Origin: Austwickia chelonae
Lineage (GTDB): Bacteria; Actinomycetota; Actinomycetes; Actinomycetales; Dermatophilaceae
Direction of reading: 5' to 3'
Assembly: GCF_003391095.1 (NCBI RefSeq)
Contig: NZ_CP031447.1
Location: forward strand, 1,550,001 to 1,614,000
DNA: 64,000 nt
Shown: piece by piece, positions 31,739 through 40,480 of the stretch
Position numbering within the stretch: position 1 is the first letter of the stretch
Layout of the letters: every line of letters begins with the position of its first letter
The notes under the pieces: model-generated
The model's database searches: none
Told to the model about the DNA's origin: nothing
Seen by the model: the letters and a program-made list of their open reading frames with translations, nothing else
Program-made: the position numbers and the translations under genes

Positions 31739-33113
31739 CCCGACCAGGGCGTGGTCTGTCGCTGTACACCCGCCCGGGATTCATGATCCCCTTCGGGTCG
31801 AAGACCGCCTTGAGCTGCTGCTGCAGTCCGTAGGACAGGTCTCCGACCTCCCTACGGAGCCAAGGCGCCTTCAAAGCACCGACGCCGTGCTCCCCGGCCA
31901 AGGTGCCGCCGAGCGCCAACGCCGACTCGATGAGGTCGTCGAAAGCCAGCCAGGCCTGGTTTGACTGCTCCGGATCGGAAGGATCGAAGAAGATCGCCGG
32001 ATGCAGGTTCCCGTCGCCGCCATGTCCCGCCATCATGATCTGAAGACCATGCCGTTCGCTGATCTGCTCACCGGCCAGGACCAGATCGGGAAGCCGCCGT
32101 ACCGGCACGCACATGTCCTCGATGAGGTGAGATCCGTGGGCGACCTGCGCGGTGTTCAACGAACGACGCCCCGCGAGCAGTCGATCGCTCTCGTGGGAAT
32201 CAGCAGCCGCTTCGATGCTGGTGGCACCATTCCGCTGCAGGATCCGGGCGTACTCGGCGACATCGTCGGCAGCGTGCCCTGGACGGTCGGACTGGACCAG
32301 CAAGGCGGCGGCACATCCCTGGGGAAAACCGAAGTCCTGCAAAGCCTGGATCGTGGAGATCGAAGGGCCGTCCAAGAACTCCAACATGCTCGGCCGCGAG
32401 GCTGCCAGACGCAGAGCCACGATCGCCGTACTCGCCGCCGACAAGGAGTCGAAAGTCGCCAGGACAGTCAGGGCAGGCTCCGGCGCGGGCACCAACTTGG
32501 TGACGACCTTGGTGACGACCCCCAGAGTTCCTTCCGAGCCGACGAACAGCCCGGTCATGTCGAGGCCGGTGACTCCTTTGGCCGTACGTCGCCCGGTGCG
32601 CAGGATCTGGCCGTCCGGCAAGACGACCTCCAACCCACGCACGTAGTCGGCGGTCACCCCGTATTTCACGCAGCACATGCCCCCCGCATTCATCGCGATA
32701 TTCCCGCCCAAGGTGCAGCGGTCGACCGACCCCGGATCCGGCGGGTAGAACAATCCTTTCTCGGATGCGGCCTGTCTCAGCCGCCCGGTGATGACACCGG
32801 CACCGACGACAGCGATTCCTTCGACCTCGTCGATCTCCTCGATCGTGTCCAGCCCTTCGGTATTGAGCACCAAGCAGCCTTCAACCGCCGAGGAGGCGTC
32901 GGTCAAGGCCGTTCGAGCCCCTTGGGGGACGATCGCGAGCCGATGCGCGTCTGCATATCTGACTGCATCCACCACTTCCTGCACCTTCGTCGCGCACACG
33001 ACGTCGAAGTCCGTGGGGGCAATGGCGCCGAACGAGTCGTCGACCCCGTACCCAGCTCGACGGACAGGGTCGGCGACATAGCCCGACAGTGCGGTGAGAG
33101 ACGTGGCGATCAT
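31731..33113 (-). CDS. FAD-binding oxidase (GlcD/D-lactate dehydrogenase-like)
   Basis: 460 residues with the VAO/PCMH FAD fold and FAD-oxidase C-terminal domain. Flavin-binding motifs are PQGARTALTDASS and PPDPGSVDRCTLGGNIAMNAGG; the C-terminal substrate domain has GHGGDGNLHPAIFF and GTLAGEHGVG. This set is shared by glycolate oxidase GlcD and D-lactate or D-2-hydroxyglutarate dehydrogenases, so the 2-hydroxy-acid substrate is not settled. It is monocistronic and divergent from the ileS T-box. The start ATG has AGGATGG upstream. Confidence 0.85.
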   Translation of the reverse strand: MIATSLTALSGYVADPVRRAGYGVDDSFGAIAPTDFDVVCATKVQEVVDAVRYADAHRLAIVPQGARTALTDASSAVEGCLVLNTEGLDTIEEIDEVEGIAVVGAGVITGRLRQAASEKGLFYPPDPGSVDRCTLGGNIAMNAGGMCCVKYGVTADYVRGLEVVLPDGQILRTGRRTAKGVTGLDMTGLFVGSEGTLGVVTKVVTKLVPAPEPALTVLATFDSLSAASTAIVALRLAASRPSMLEFLDGPSISTIQALQDFGFPQGCAAALLVQSDRPGHAADDVAEYARILQRNGATSIEAAADSHESDRLLAGRRSLNTAQVAHGSHLIEDMCVPVRRLPDLVLAGEQISERHGLQIMMAGHGGDGNLHPAIFFDPSDPEQSNQAWLAFDDLIESALALGGTLAGEHGVGALKAPWLRREVGDLSYGLQQQLKAVFDPKGIMNPGRVYSDRPRPGRGR

Positions 33114-33219
33114 GCTGCCATCCTCTACCTGCCCGACGTGGTTCTCGTCAATGACCAGGTCTCGGCCTATGGCCTCGCTTCTGTCCGTCTTGAACGAGTG
33201 GCATTTCCCTCTCGTAGCG

Positions 33220-33225
33220 TAGAAT
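33220..33225 (+). promoter_or_regulatory. ileS: Candidate -10 element of the ileS leader
   Basis: TAGAAT lies just upstream of the T-box RNA, where a transcript start near 33232 would be expected. A TTGAAC at 33190-33195 is too far for an ordinary -35, so only the -10 is proposed. Confidence 0.35.
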
Positions 33226-33236
33226 CTCGTCCATAG

Positions 33237-33520
33237 GCGTTCGAGCCGTCATCAGCGGCGAGCCTCCGGAAGAACAGCGGCGTCTGTATCTCCTCGTTGA
33301 CGAAGAGAGTGGGCGTCACTCAGTAGAACCGGACGGGTGGGCCCGTCACAGCCTGTCATGAAAGCGGCTGCACGCCACCGGACGCTGCAGGGAACCGACC
33401 ACATCGCGGCTCCCACATCGTCCGAGGACTCCGCCCAGGCGGGTGGAGGTGCAGCAAGCGAGGTGGTACCGCGGCCATGGCGCCCAGCGCCGTTGTCGTC
33501 CTCGTGGCACGACCCATGAG
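33237..33520 (+). promoter_or_regulatory. T-box riboswitch controlling ileS (translational type)
   Basis: The leader contains the T-box core AAGCGAGGTGGTACCGCGG (33455-33473). The bulge TGGT (33464-33467) would pair with the ACCA end of uncharged tRNA-Ile. CGAGG (33459-33463) pairs with CCTCG (33500-33504) to form the antisequestrator. Upstream, AGTAGAACCGGACGGG and GGCCCGTCACAG match the stem II region seen in actinobacterial ileS T-boxes. Ile codons ATC at 33252 and 33289 are specifier candidates. There is no terminator hairpin with a T run before the gene, so control is probably at translation. Confidence 0.9.
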
Positions 33521-33573
33521 TTGATGACGTGAATTCGATCCGCGAGGTCGACCAGCCAGCAAGGAACACCGCG

Positions 33574-36500
33574 ATGACGTATCCCAAGGTGACCAGTACT
33601 CCCGGCGCCGCATTCGGCGTGCCTTCGTCACCGTCCTTTCCCCGGCTCGAGGAGAACGTCCTCGGCTACTGGGAACAGGACGACACCTTCCGCGCCTCGG
33701 TGGAGAACCGGGCCGCAGGACAGGACGGCGCCAACGAGTTCGTCTTCTACGACGGCCCGCCCTTCGCCAACGGCCTGCCGCACTACGGGCACCTGCTGAC
33801 CGGCTACGTCAAGGACGTCGTCCCGCGTTACCAGACCATGCGCGGCAAGCGGGTCGAGCGCCGCTTCGGCTGGGACACCCACGGGCTGCCCGCCGAACTC
33901 GAGGCGATGAGCCAGCTCGGCATCAAGACCACCGACGAGATCCGCGAACTCGGCATCGAGTCCTTCAACGCCAAATGCCGCGAGTCGGTCTTCACGTACA
34001 CCGACGAATGGCGCAACTACGTCACCCGCCAGGCCCGCTGGGTCGACTTCGAGAACGACTACAAGACCCTCGACCCCACCTTCATGGAATCGGTCATGTG
34101 GGCCTTCAAACGCCTGTACGACGACGGTCTGGCCTACGAGGGCTTCCGGGTGCTGCCCTACTGCTGGAACGACGAGACCCCGCTGTCCAACCACGAACTG
34201 CGCATGGACGACGACGTCTACCAGGACCGCCAGGACCCGTCGGTGACGGTGGGCCTGCGGATGGGGCCGAAGGCCGGAGCCGCCGGGGACGCGTCCGACC
34301 CGCTCGGACTGGCCGGGGCGCTCGCCGTCATCTGGACCACTACGCCGTGGACCCTGCCGAGCAACCTGGCGATCATGGTCGGCCCTGATCTGGACTACGT
34401 GGTCGTCGAGTCCGACGTGCCGACCGGCCGGACCGAGCGTTATCTCCTGGTCGCCGAACGGGCCCAGGCCTACGCCCGGGAGCTGTGCGGTGACGCCAAA
34501 GCGGATGTCACCGAGCGGGTCGTGGCCCGTCACAAGGGTGCCGACCTGGTGGGCTACACCTACACCCCGCCCTTCGCCTACTACCACGGCCACGAGAACG
34601 CCTTCCGTCTGGTCGAGGCGGAGTTCGTCACCACGACCGATGGCACCGGGCTGGTGCACTCCGCCGGCGCCTTCGGTGAGGACGACAAGATCGTCTGTGA
34701 CCGGGAAGGCATCGAAGCGGTCATGCCGGTCGGGATCGACGGCCGGTTCACCACCCCGGTCGACGACTACAAGGGCCTGCTCGTCTTCGACGCCAACAGC
34801 CCGGTGCTCGACCACCTCAAGGCCCGCACCCGGTTCGACGCCGACGGCGCGGAGGCGGTCGGTCTGACTCAGGACGCCGGCGAGGACGCGCTGCGCAGTG
34901 CTCTCGGGAGGGTCAGCGCGGGCACTGTCCTGGTCCGTCGGGAGACCTACACCCACTCCTACCCGCACTGTTGGCGGTGCCGTCAGCCGTTGATCTACAA
35001 GGGCGTCTCGTCCTGGTTCGTCTCCACGACGAAGATCCGTGAGCGGATGCTCGAACTCAACCAGGAGATCTCCTGGGTGCCCGAGCACATCAAGGACGGA
35101 CAGTTCGGCAAATGGCTGGAGAACACCCGCGACTGGTCGATCTCCCGGAACCGCTTCTGGGGCAGCCCGATCCCGGTGTGGAAGAGCGACGACCCGGAGT
35201 ACCCGCGGGTCGACGTCTACGGTTCCTTCGCCGAACTGGAACGTGATTTCGGGGTCACCGTCACCGACCTGCACCGTCCCTTCGTCGACGACCTCACCCG
35301 GCCCAACCCGGACGACCCGCGCCCGGAGGGTCAGCGCTCCATGATGCGCCGGGTCAACGACGTCCTGGACTGCTGGTTCGAGTCCGGCTCGATGAGCTTC
35401 GCCCAGGTGCACTACCCGTTCGAGAACAAGGAATGGTTCGAGCACCACTTCCCGGGCGACTTCATCGTCGAATACATCGGGCAGACCCGCGGCTGGTTCT
35501 ACACCATGCACATCATGGCCGCCGCGCTCTTCGGACGGCCGGCGTTCAACACCTGCCTGTCCCACGGCATCGTCCTGGGCAACGACGGGGCCAAGATGTC
35601 CAAGTCGCTGCGCAACTACCCCGACGTCTCGGAGGTCTTCGACCGCGACGGCGCCGACGCGATGCGCTGGTTCCTCATGTCCAGTCCGATCCTGCGCGGG
35701 GGCAACCTGATCGTCACCGAGCAGGGCATCCGTGAGGGTGTGCGCCAGGCGATGCTGCCCCTCTGGTCGACCTGGTACTTCTTCTCGACGTACGCCAATG
35801 CCTACGTCGAGGCCACGGACGGCACCGGCCAGACCGGGTACGACGCCCGCTGGTCCACCGCATCCACCCACGTCCTGGACCGCTACCTGCTGGCCAAGTT
35901 GCGTGAGGTGGTCGAAGAGGTCACCCACGAGCTCGACACCTACGACATCGCCGGAGCCTGTGACACCATCCGGTCATTCCTCGACGTGCTCACCAACTGG
36001 TACGTACGCCGCAGCCGTGACCGGTTCTGGGACACCCGCGGTGCCTCGGCGGAGCAGGCACGCCAGGCGATGGACACCCTCTACACCACGTTGGAGGTCC
36101 TCTGCCGGATCGCGGCACCGCTGTTGCCGATGACCACCGAGGAGATCTGGCGTGGCCTCACCGGTGGACGCTCCGTCCACCTGACCGACTGGCCCGAGGC
36201 TACCGACCTGCCCGCCGACCACGATCTGGTCGCCCGGATGGAACAGGCCCGCGCGGTCTCCTCGGTCGCCTCCAGCCTGCGCAAAGCAGCCGGTCTGCGC
36301 ACCCGGCTCCCACTGTCCGCCCTGACCGTGGTGACCGACCGGGCCGAGCGCCTGAACGAGTTCGTCGACCTCGTCGCCGACGAGGCCAATGTCAAGAAGG
36401 TCCTGCTGCAGGACGTCAGCGAGGCCAGCGCCTCGGACTTCGGGATCAGCCAGCGCCTCATCGTCAATGCCCGGGCAGCAGGACCCCGGCTGGGACGTCA

Positions 36501-36975
36501 GGTCCAGGCGGTCATCAAGGCCAGCAAGAGCGGAGACTGGTCGGTCGGACCGGATGGCACCGTCACCGCCGGTGGGATCGACCTCCAGGAGGGGGAGTAC
36601 ACCCTCGACACCGTGATCGACGAGGGTCATGACGAGGCCGGGGCGGTCGGCATGCTTCCCGGATCCGGATTCGTCGTCCTCGACACCGAGGTCACCGAAG
36701 ATCTCGCCCGGGAGGGTCTGGCTGCCGATGTCGCCCGGGCCGTCAACGCCCAACGGCGTGACCTCGGGCTCGACTACGGTGACGCGATCTCCCTGACCGT
36801 CTGCGGGGAGGACGACCTGCGCGGAGTCGTCATGGACCACCAGCGGTTCATCGAAGAGGAGACCCTGGCCCGGCAGATCGGCTTCGGGCCGGTCGGCGCG
36901 CTTCCCCCGGGACGGGGCGTCGACGTCGAACTCGGTGACGGCCGCACGGTCACGGTCCTGGTGACGAAGCTGTGA
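33574..36975 (+). CDS. ileS: Isoleucine--tRNA ligase, long (eukaryote-like, IleRS2) type
   Basis: Charges tRNA-Ile. About 1133 residues, the long form. HIGH appears as [15 protein letters not shown] with [18 protein letters not shown] as [16 protein letters not shown], and [17 protein letters not shown] is in the catalytic core. Length and the HYGH form place it with the eukaryote-like IleRS2 group, also found in mycobacteria and known to bind mupirocin poorly. ATG 33574 ([11 protein letters not shown]) with AAGGA eight bases upstream is preferred; GTG 33529 in frame has no Shine-Dalgarno. The coding sequence is visibly richer in G+C than the genes on both sides. Its stop overlaps the next gene by four bases. 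Confidence 0.95.
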   Translation: MTYPKVTSTPGAAFGVPSSPSFPRLEENVLGYWEQDDTFRASVENRAAGQDGANEFVFYDGPPFANGLPHYGHLLTGYVKDVVPRYQTMRGKRVERRFGWDTHGLPAELEAMSQLGIKTTDEIRELGIESFNAKCRESVFTYTDEWRNYVTRQARWVDFENDYKTLDPTFMESVMWAFKRLYDDGLAYEGFRVLPYCWNDETPLSNHELRMDDDVYQDRQDPSVTVGLRMGPKAGAAGDASDPLGLAGALAVIWTTTPWTLPSNLAIMVGPDLDYVVVESDVPTGRTERYLLVAERAQAYARELCGDAKADVTERVVARHKGADLVGYTYTPPFAYYHGHENAFRLVEAEFVTTTDGTGLVHSAGAFGEDDKIVCDREGIEAVMPVGIDGRFTTPVDDYKGLLVFDANSPVLDHLKARTRFDADGAEAVGLTQDAGEDALRSALGRVSAGTVLVRRETYTHSYPHCWRCRQPLIYKGVSSWFVSTTKIRERMLELNQEISWVPEHIKDGQFGKWLENTRDWSISRNRFWGSPIPVWKSDDPEYPRVDVYGSFAELERDFGVTVTDLHRPFVDDLTRPNPDDPRPEGQRSMMRRVNDVLDCWFESGSMSFAQVHYPFENKEWFEHHFPGDFIVEYIGQTRGWFYTMHIMAAALFGRPAFNTCLSHGIVLGNDGAKMSKSLRNYPDVSEVFDRDGADAMRWFLMSSPILRGGNLIVTEQGIREGVRQAMLPLWSTWYFFSTYANAYVEATDGTGQTGYDARWSTASTHVLDRYLLAKLREVVEEVTHELDTYDIAGACDTIRSFLDVLTNWYVRRSRDRFWDTRGASAEQARQAMDTLYTTLEVLCRIAAPLLPMTTEEIWRGLTGGRSVHLTDWPEATDLPADHDLVARMEQARAVSSVASSLRKAAGLRTRLPLSALTVVTDRAERLNEFVDLVADEANVKKVLLQDVSEASASDFGISQRLIVNARAAGPRLGRQVQAVIKASKSGDWSVGPDGTVTAGGIDLQEGEYTLDTVIDEGHDEAGAVGMLPGSGFVVLDTEVTEDLAREGLAADVARAVNAQRRDLGLDYGDAISLTVCGEDDLRGVVMDHQRFIEEETLARQIGFGPVGALPPGRGVDVELGDGRTVTVLVTKL

Positions 36976-37511
36976 CCGATACCTACGGATCCGACACGGC
37001 CGGCGCCCAGCAGGCCACGGCCGTGTCCGTCCGGGAAGCGCGGGGAGATGACTTAGAAGCCATCAGGGACCTGGGCCTGCTCGCTTTCCCGACGACCTAC
37101 CGGGGCATCATCGAGCCCGAACTCATCCAACTGCTCCTGGCGAAATGGTGGACCAAGGACGCTCTGGTCCCCATTATCCGAGCTGGTCGCGCATTCGTTG
37201 CCTGCCTGGATGGCAAAGTGGTCGGGATGTGTTCCTACGGACCCCATTCGGGTGCCCAGGTGCTGTGGAAGCTGTATGTTCATCCGGAGATGAGAGGGCG
37301 GGGCATCGCCAGCGCTCTGCTCGCAGCCGCTGAGGAGCGCGCCACCGGCTCCGGAATGTCCCTGCGGATCTCCTACACCGACGGCAACCGCAATGCGGCA
37401 GCCTTCTGTACCCGACATGGCTTCGTGGAACTCTCCAGGGAAGAACAGGTGGGTATGCCCGAGCTGGTCTGGATGGGACGCCCCGACGCAGAGAGGAAGG
37501 ACCACCTGTGA
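36972..37511 (+). CDS. GNAT-family N-acetyltransferase
   Basis: 179 residues with an acetyl-CoA loop in [20 protein letters not shown] and the C-terminal strand-helix [20 protein letters not shown]. It overlaps ileS (GTGA) and folC (GTGA) by four bases each, so the three are translated as one unit. The acceptor is unknown; RimI-like or small-molecule acetylation are possible. The first 20 residues are a polar, non-conserved tail. Confidence 0.88.
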   Translation: MTDTYGSDTAGAQQATAVSVREARGDDLEAIRDLGLLAFPTTYRGIIEPELIQLLLAKWWTKDALVPIIRAGRAFVACLDGKVVGMCSYGPHSGAQVLWKLYVHPEMRGRGIASALLAAAEERATGSGMSLRISYTDGNRNAAAFCTRHGFVELSREEQVGMPELVWMGRPDAERKDHL

Positions 37512-38917
37512 GCAGCGAAAACCGAGCAGCCAAGGAGGCTGCCCGTCGTGCTGCGGCGGAGCTGGAAGTTCGCAAACGGATGCGTGAAGCAGAGGAAGCC
37601 ATTCTGCACCGGGCGCCCGAGAGCGAGATCGAACCATCCCTTGACCAGATCCGGGCGCTCACCGAACTTCTGAGCGATCCACAGCGGTCCTCCCCGGTCA
37701 TTCACCTGACCGGCACCAATGGCAAGACCTCCACCACGCGCATGGTGGAGACCCTGCTGCGAGAACTGGGGCTACGCACCGGGCGCTTCACCTCGCCACA
37801 TCTGCATGACCTACGTGAGCGCATCGTCCTCGACGGTGAGCCGATCAGTCGGGAACGTTTCGTCGAGACCTATGACGACGTCATACCTTTCATCGAGATG
37901 GTGGACACACGCTTTGCCGAGCAGGGCGTTCCCCGGATGAACTACTTCCAAACCTTGGTGGGTCTGGCCTTCGCAGCCTTTGCGGACGCCCCGGTCGATG
38001 TCGCCGTCCTGGAGGTCGGGCTGGGCGGCGAGTGGGATGCCACGAACGTTGCCGATGGCGCGGTGAACGTGATCACTCCGATCGGGATCGACCATCAGCG
38101 ACTTCTCGGCGCCACCAGAGGTGCGATCGCAGCCGAGAAAGCCGGGATCATCAAGTCGGGCTCGATCATGATCAGCGCGACGCAGGAACTCGACGTGACC
38201 GAGATCCTTCTGGAGAGATGCCAGCAGGTCGGTGCACGTCCTGTCCTCGAAGGCCATGACATCGGAGTTCTCGCCAGGCAGGTGGCGATCGGAGGGCAGC
38301 TGGTCTCTTTGCGGGGGATCACCGGCGACTACGAAGACCTCTTCCTGCCTTTGCACGGGGCACATCAAGCTCATAACGCCCTGCTTGCGCTCGCTGCCGT
38401 CGAGGCTTTCGTCGGCGGAGGTGAGCAGCGGTTGGAACGTGAGGTCGTCGAGGCAGCTTTCGCTCGATTCACCACCCCGGGACGGCTGGAGGTGGTTCGT
38501 CGTTCACCCACGGTGATCGTCGATGCGGCGCACAATCCACATGGAGCAGCCACTCTGCGGCAGAGCTTGGAAGAGAGTTTCGGGTTCGCTCGAACGATAG
38601 GCGTCCTGGCGATCCTGGAGGACAAGGATGCCGAGGGGATTCTGTCGGAGCTGGAGCCGGTGTTGGACGAGGTCGTGGTCACCCGGACGACCTCACCCCG
38701 TGCTATGAAACCCGAACGTCTCGGGGAGGTCGCCGCTGATCTCTTCGGTGAGCACCGGGTGACCGTTGTACGGGATCTACCGAATGCGCTTGACCTGGCT
38801 GCTGGTCTCGCCGATGCGGCTGCCGAGTCCGGTGGTGCAGCTGGCGGGGTGGTGGCGACCGGGTCGGTGACCACCGCTGCTGAGGTCAGGATGCTCCTCG
38901 GGCTGGAATCGGCATGA
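37508..38917 (+). CDS. folC: Bifunctional folylpolyglutamate synthase/dihydrofolate synthase
   Basis: Adds glutamate to dihydropteroate and folates with ATP in the cytosol. 469 residues. The Mur-ligase-like P-loop is HLTGTNGKTSTTRMVE, followed by TSPHLHDLRERI, the metal and folate region VLEVGLGGEWDATN, GIDHQRLLG and the C-terminal domain from VIVDAAHNPHGA. An extra polar N-terminal tail of about 50 residues precedes the core. GTG 37508 overlaps the GNAT stop and the folC stop overlaps the DUF4233 start. folA, another folate gene, lies at the far right end but is not linked. Confidence 0.94.
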   Translation: MSSENRAAKEAARRAAAELEVRKRMREAEEAILHRAPESEIEPSLDQIRALTELLSDPQRSSPVIHLTGTNGKTSTTRMVETLLRELGLRTGRFTSPHLHDLRERIVLDGEPISRERFVETYDDVIPFIEMVDTRFAEQGVPRMNYFQTLVGLAFAAFADAPVDVAVLEVGLGGEWDATNVADGAVNVITPIGIDHQRLLGATRGAIAAEKAGIIKSGSIMISATQELDVTEILLERCQQVGARPVLEGHDIGVLARQVAIGGQLVSLRGITGDYEDLFLPLHGAHQAHNALLALAAVEAFVGGGEQRLEREVVEAAFARFTTPGRLEVVRRSPTVIVDAAHNPHGAATLRQSLEESFGFARTIGVLAILEDKDAEGILSELEPVLDEVVVTRTTSPRAMKPERLGEVAADLFGEHRVTVVRDLPNALDLAAGLADAAAESGGAAGGVVATGSVTTAAEVRMLLGLESA

Positions 38918-39306
38918 TCCTTCCTGCCTTTTACGGAACGCAGCGGAAAATGACCCGACGCCTCGGCGCTGTTGTCCTGGGTACCCAGGCGCCGGTGGTC
39001 TTCTTCGGCGCGGTGGGTGCTCGGGCCTTGGCCGATGCGTCCGGACAAGGCGGCGCGCAGGTATATCTGTGGGCAGGGACGGGATTGGCGGTGGCTCTGG
39101 TCGTCGCCGCAGGGCTCCTGCATCGATCGTACGGGGTCACCTTGGGGTGGTTCTTGCAGGTGATGACCCTGTTGTGCGGCATCGTCCTCCCTATGATGGT
39201 GGCGGCCGGGTTGGTCTTCGGGGCGTTGTGGTGGGTGGCCCTGGTGCAGGGATCTCGGATGGACGACCTCACGGAGTCCTATCTGCGTGGCCAGGTCCAG
39301 ACCTGA
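38914..39306 (+). CDS. DUF4233-family membrane protein
   Basis: 130 residues with four hydrophobic helices (LGAVVLGTQAPVVFFGAVGA, VYLWAGTGLAVALVVAAGLL, LGWFLQVMTLLCGIVLPMMV and AAGLVFGALWWVALV). It overlaps folC by four bases. A DUF4233 protein directly after folC is the normal actinobacterial arrangement; its function is unknown. Confidence 0.85.
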   Translation: MILPAFYGTQRKMTRRLGAVVLGTQAPVVFFGAVGARALADASGQGGAQVYLWAGTGLAVALVVAAGLLHRSYGVTLGWFLQVMTLLCGIVLPMMVAAGLVFGALWWVALVQGSRMDDLTESYLRGQVQT

Positions 39307-39352
39307 GCACATGAGATGTTCCAGGCCCTGTTCTGCTGACTAGGGTGGATGC

Positions 39353-39775
39353 ATGGCTGAACGTTCACTCATCCTTGTCAAGCCCGATGCTTTCGCCCGT
39401 GGACTCACCGGCGAGGTACTTCGCCGCATCGAGGCCAAGGGATATCGCCTGGTCGCCTTGAAGGTCATCACTGCGGACCGGGACATGCTCGCGGAGCACT
39501 ATGCGGAGCACCAGGGGAAATCCTTCTACGAGGAGCTGTTGGACTTCATGGCGTCCGGACCGATGACTGCCGTCGTCATCGAGGGGTCACGGTGTATTCA
39601 GGGTTTCCGTTCATTGGCCGGTCGGACCGATCCGACCGAGGCTCTCCCGGGCACGATCCGGGGAGATCTGGGGCGGGACTGGGGTGAAGGTCCGGTCCTC
39701 AACATCGTGCATGGTTCGGATTCGCCTGAGTCCGCTCTGCGGGAGATCGAGATCTGGTTTCCCGGATTGACGTGA
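39353..39775 (+). CDS. ndk: Nucleoside diphosphate kinase
   Basis: Balances nucleoside triphosphates by ping-pong phosphotransfer. 140 residues, the usual length. [20 protein letters not shown] opens the fold and the phosphohistidine lies in [12 protein letters not shown] near the C-terminus. One local oddity is [16 protein letters not shown], where most Ndk have NAI...R.LMG.T.P; the fold positions look kept. AGGGTGG precedes the ATG. It follows folC-DUF4233 after 46 bases, probably partly cotranscribed. Confidence 0.94.
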   Translation: MAERSLILVKPDAFARGLTGEVLRRIEAKGYRLVALKVITADRDMLAEHYAEHQGKSFYEELLDFMASGPMTAVVIEGSRCIQGFRSLAGRTDPTEALPGTIRGDLGRDWGEGPVLNIVHGSDSPESALREIEIWFPGLT

Positions 39776-39817
39776 CGGAGGGCAGAGCCAGGTCTCTGTC
39801 TCGTCCTGGATCATGGA

Positions 39818-39847
39818 TTGGGATCGAGGAAGAGTCATTGCTAAGCT
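39818..39847 (+). promoter_or_regulatory. rpsO: Candidate rpsO promoter
   Basis: TTGGGA (39818-39823) and TAAGCT (39842-39847) are 18 bases apart, about 90 bases upstream of rpsO. Motif match only. Confidence 0.35.
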
Positions 39848-39935
39848 TGCTCCTTGCCGTGGATCGGCCGCGGATAGAGAGCGCCTGAGTGGAACCACCG
39901 TCAGGCACCGCGCAATGAGTCAAGGAGTCGTCACC

Positions 39936-40205
39936 ATGCCGTTGGATGCAGCAACGAAGCAGAAGATCATGGCCGAGTACGCCACCCATGAGGGCGACAC
40001 CGGCTCTCCCGAGGTTCAGGTCGCACTGCTCACGCAGCGGATCAAGGACCTCACCGAGCACTCCCGTGAGCACAAGCACGACCACCACAGCCGTCGTGGA
40101 CTGCTCCTTCTGGTCGGACGCCGTAAGCGGATGCTCCGTTACCTGGAGGCGACGGACATCGAGCGTTACCGTTCGCTGATCAAGCGTCTCGGCCTGCGTC
40201 GATGA
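39936..40205 (+). CDS. rpsO: 30S ribosomal protein S15
   Basis: 89 residues, the exact family length. It binds 16S rRNA in the central domain. [37 protein letters not shown] and a final LIKRLGLRR are all canonical. ATG 39936 with AAGGAG eight bases upstream is the start; the frame extends upstream without similarity. It is followed by a terminator and then pnp, the classic rpsO-pnp arrangement. Confidence 0.97.
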   Translation: MPLDAATKQKIMAEYATHEGDTGSPEVQVALLTQRIKDLTEHSREHKHDHHSRRGLLLLVGRRKRMLRYLEATDIERYRSLIKRLGLRR

Positions 40206-40221
40206 CCTTGTGATGTGATGG

Positions 40222-40251
40222 GCGGTTCCCGACTGTCGGGAACCGCTCTTT
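40222..40251 (+). terminator. rpsO terminator
   Basis: A perfect 11-bp stem (40222-40232 with 40236-40246), 3-base loop, followed by TCTTT. Confidence 0.88.
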
Positions 40252-40385
40252 CGCATATTTTCGGGGGAATGGACACAGCGTGGTCGTCCGGACCGTTCAG
40301 CGCTCGAGACCTCTACGTCATATCGTGACAACAGGGGCCACGGCGGGTCGGTCGGACGAGACGACCGGAGATGTGTACGTAGGAA

Positions 40386-40413
40386 ACGTGCTGTCCTTCG
40401 GGAGACAGCACGT
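40386..40413 (+). promoter_or_regulatory. Hairpin in the pnp 5' leader
   Basis: A perfect 10-bp stem (40386-40395 with 40404-40413) with an 8-base CTTCGGGA loop, about 70 bases before pnp. In Escherichia coli and Streptomyces a leader hairpin between rpsO and pnp is cut by RNase III and starts PNPase autocontrol; this one sits in the same place. Confidence 0.55.
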
Positions 40414-40480
40414 GAATTGAGGAAGAGCCGACGCACAACGATGATGCGCGCGGCCCGTACGAAGAGAAGAGGAGGGCCCG

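Noticed and set aside
33628-35928. 766-codon open frame on the minus strand opposite ileS
   Set aside because: Shadow of ileS with Val/Gly/Asp-rich nonsense and no start signal.
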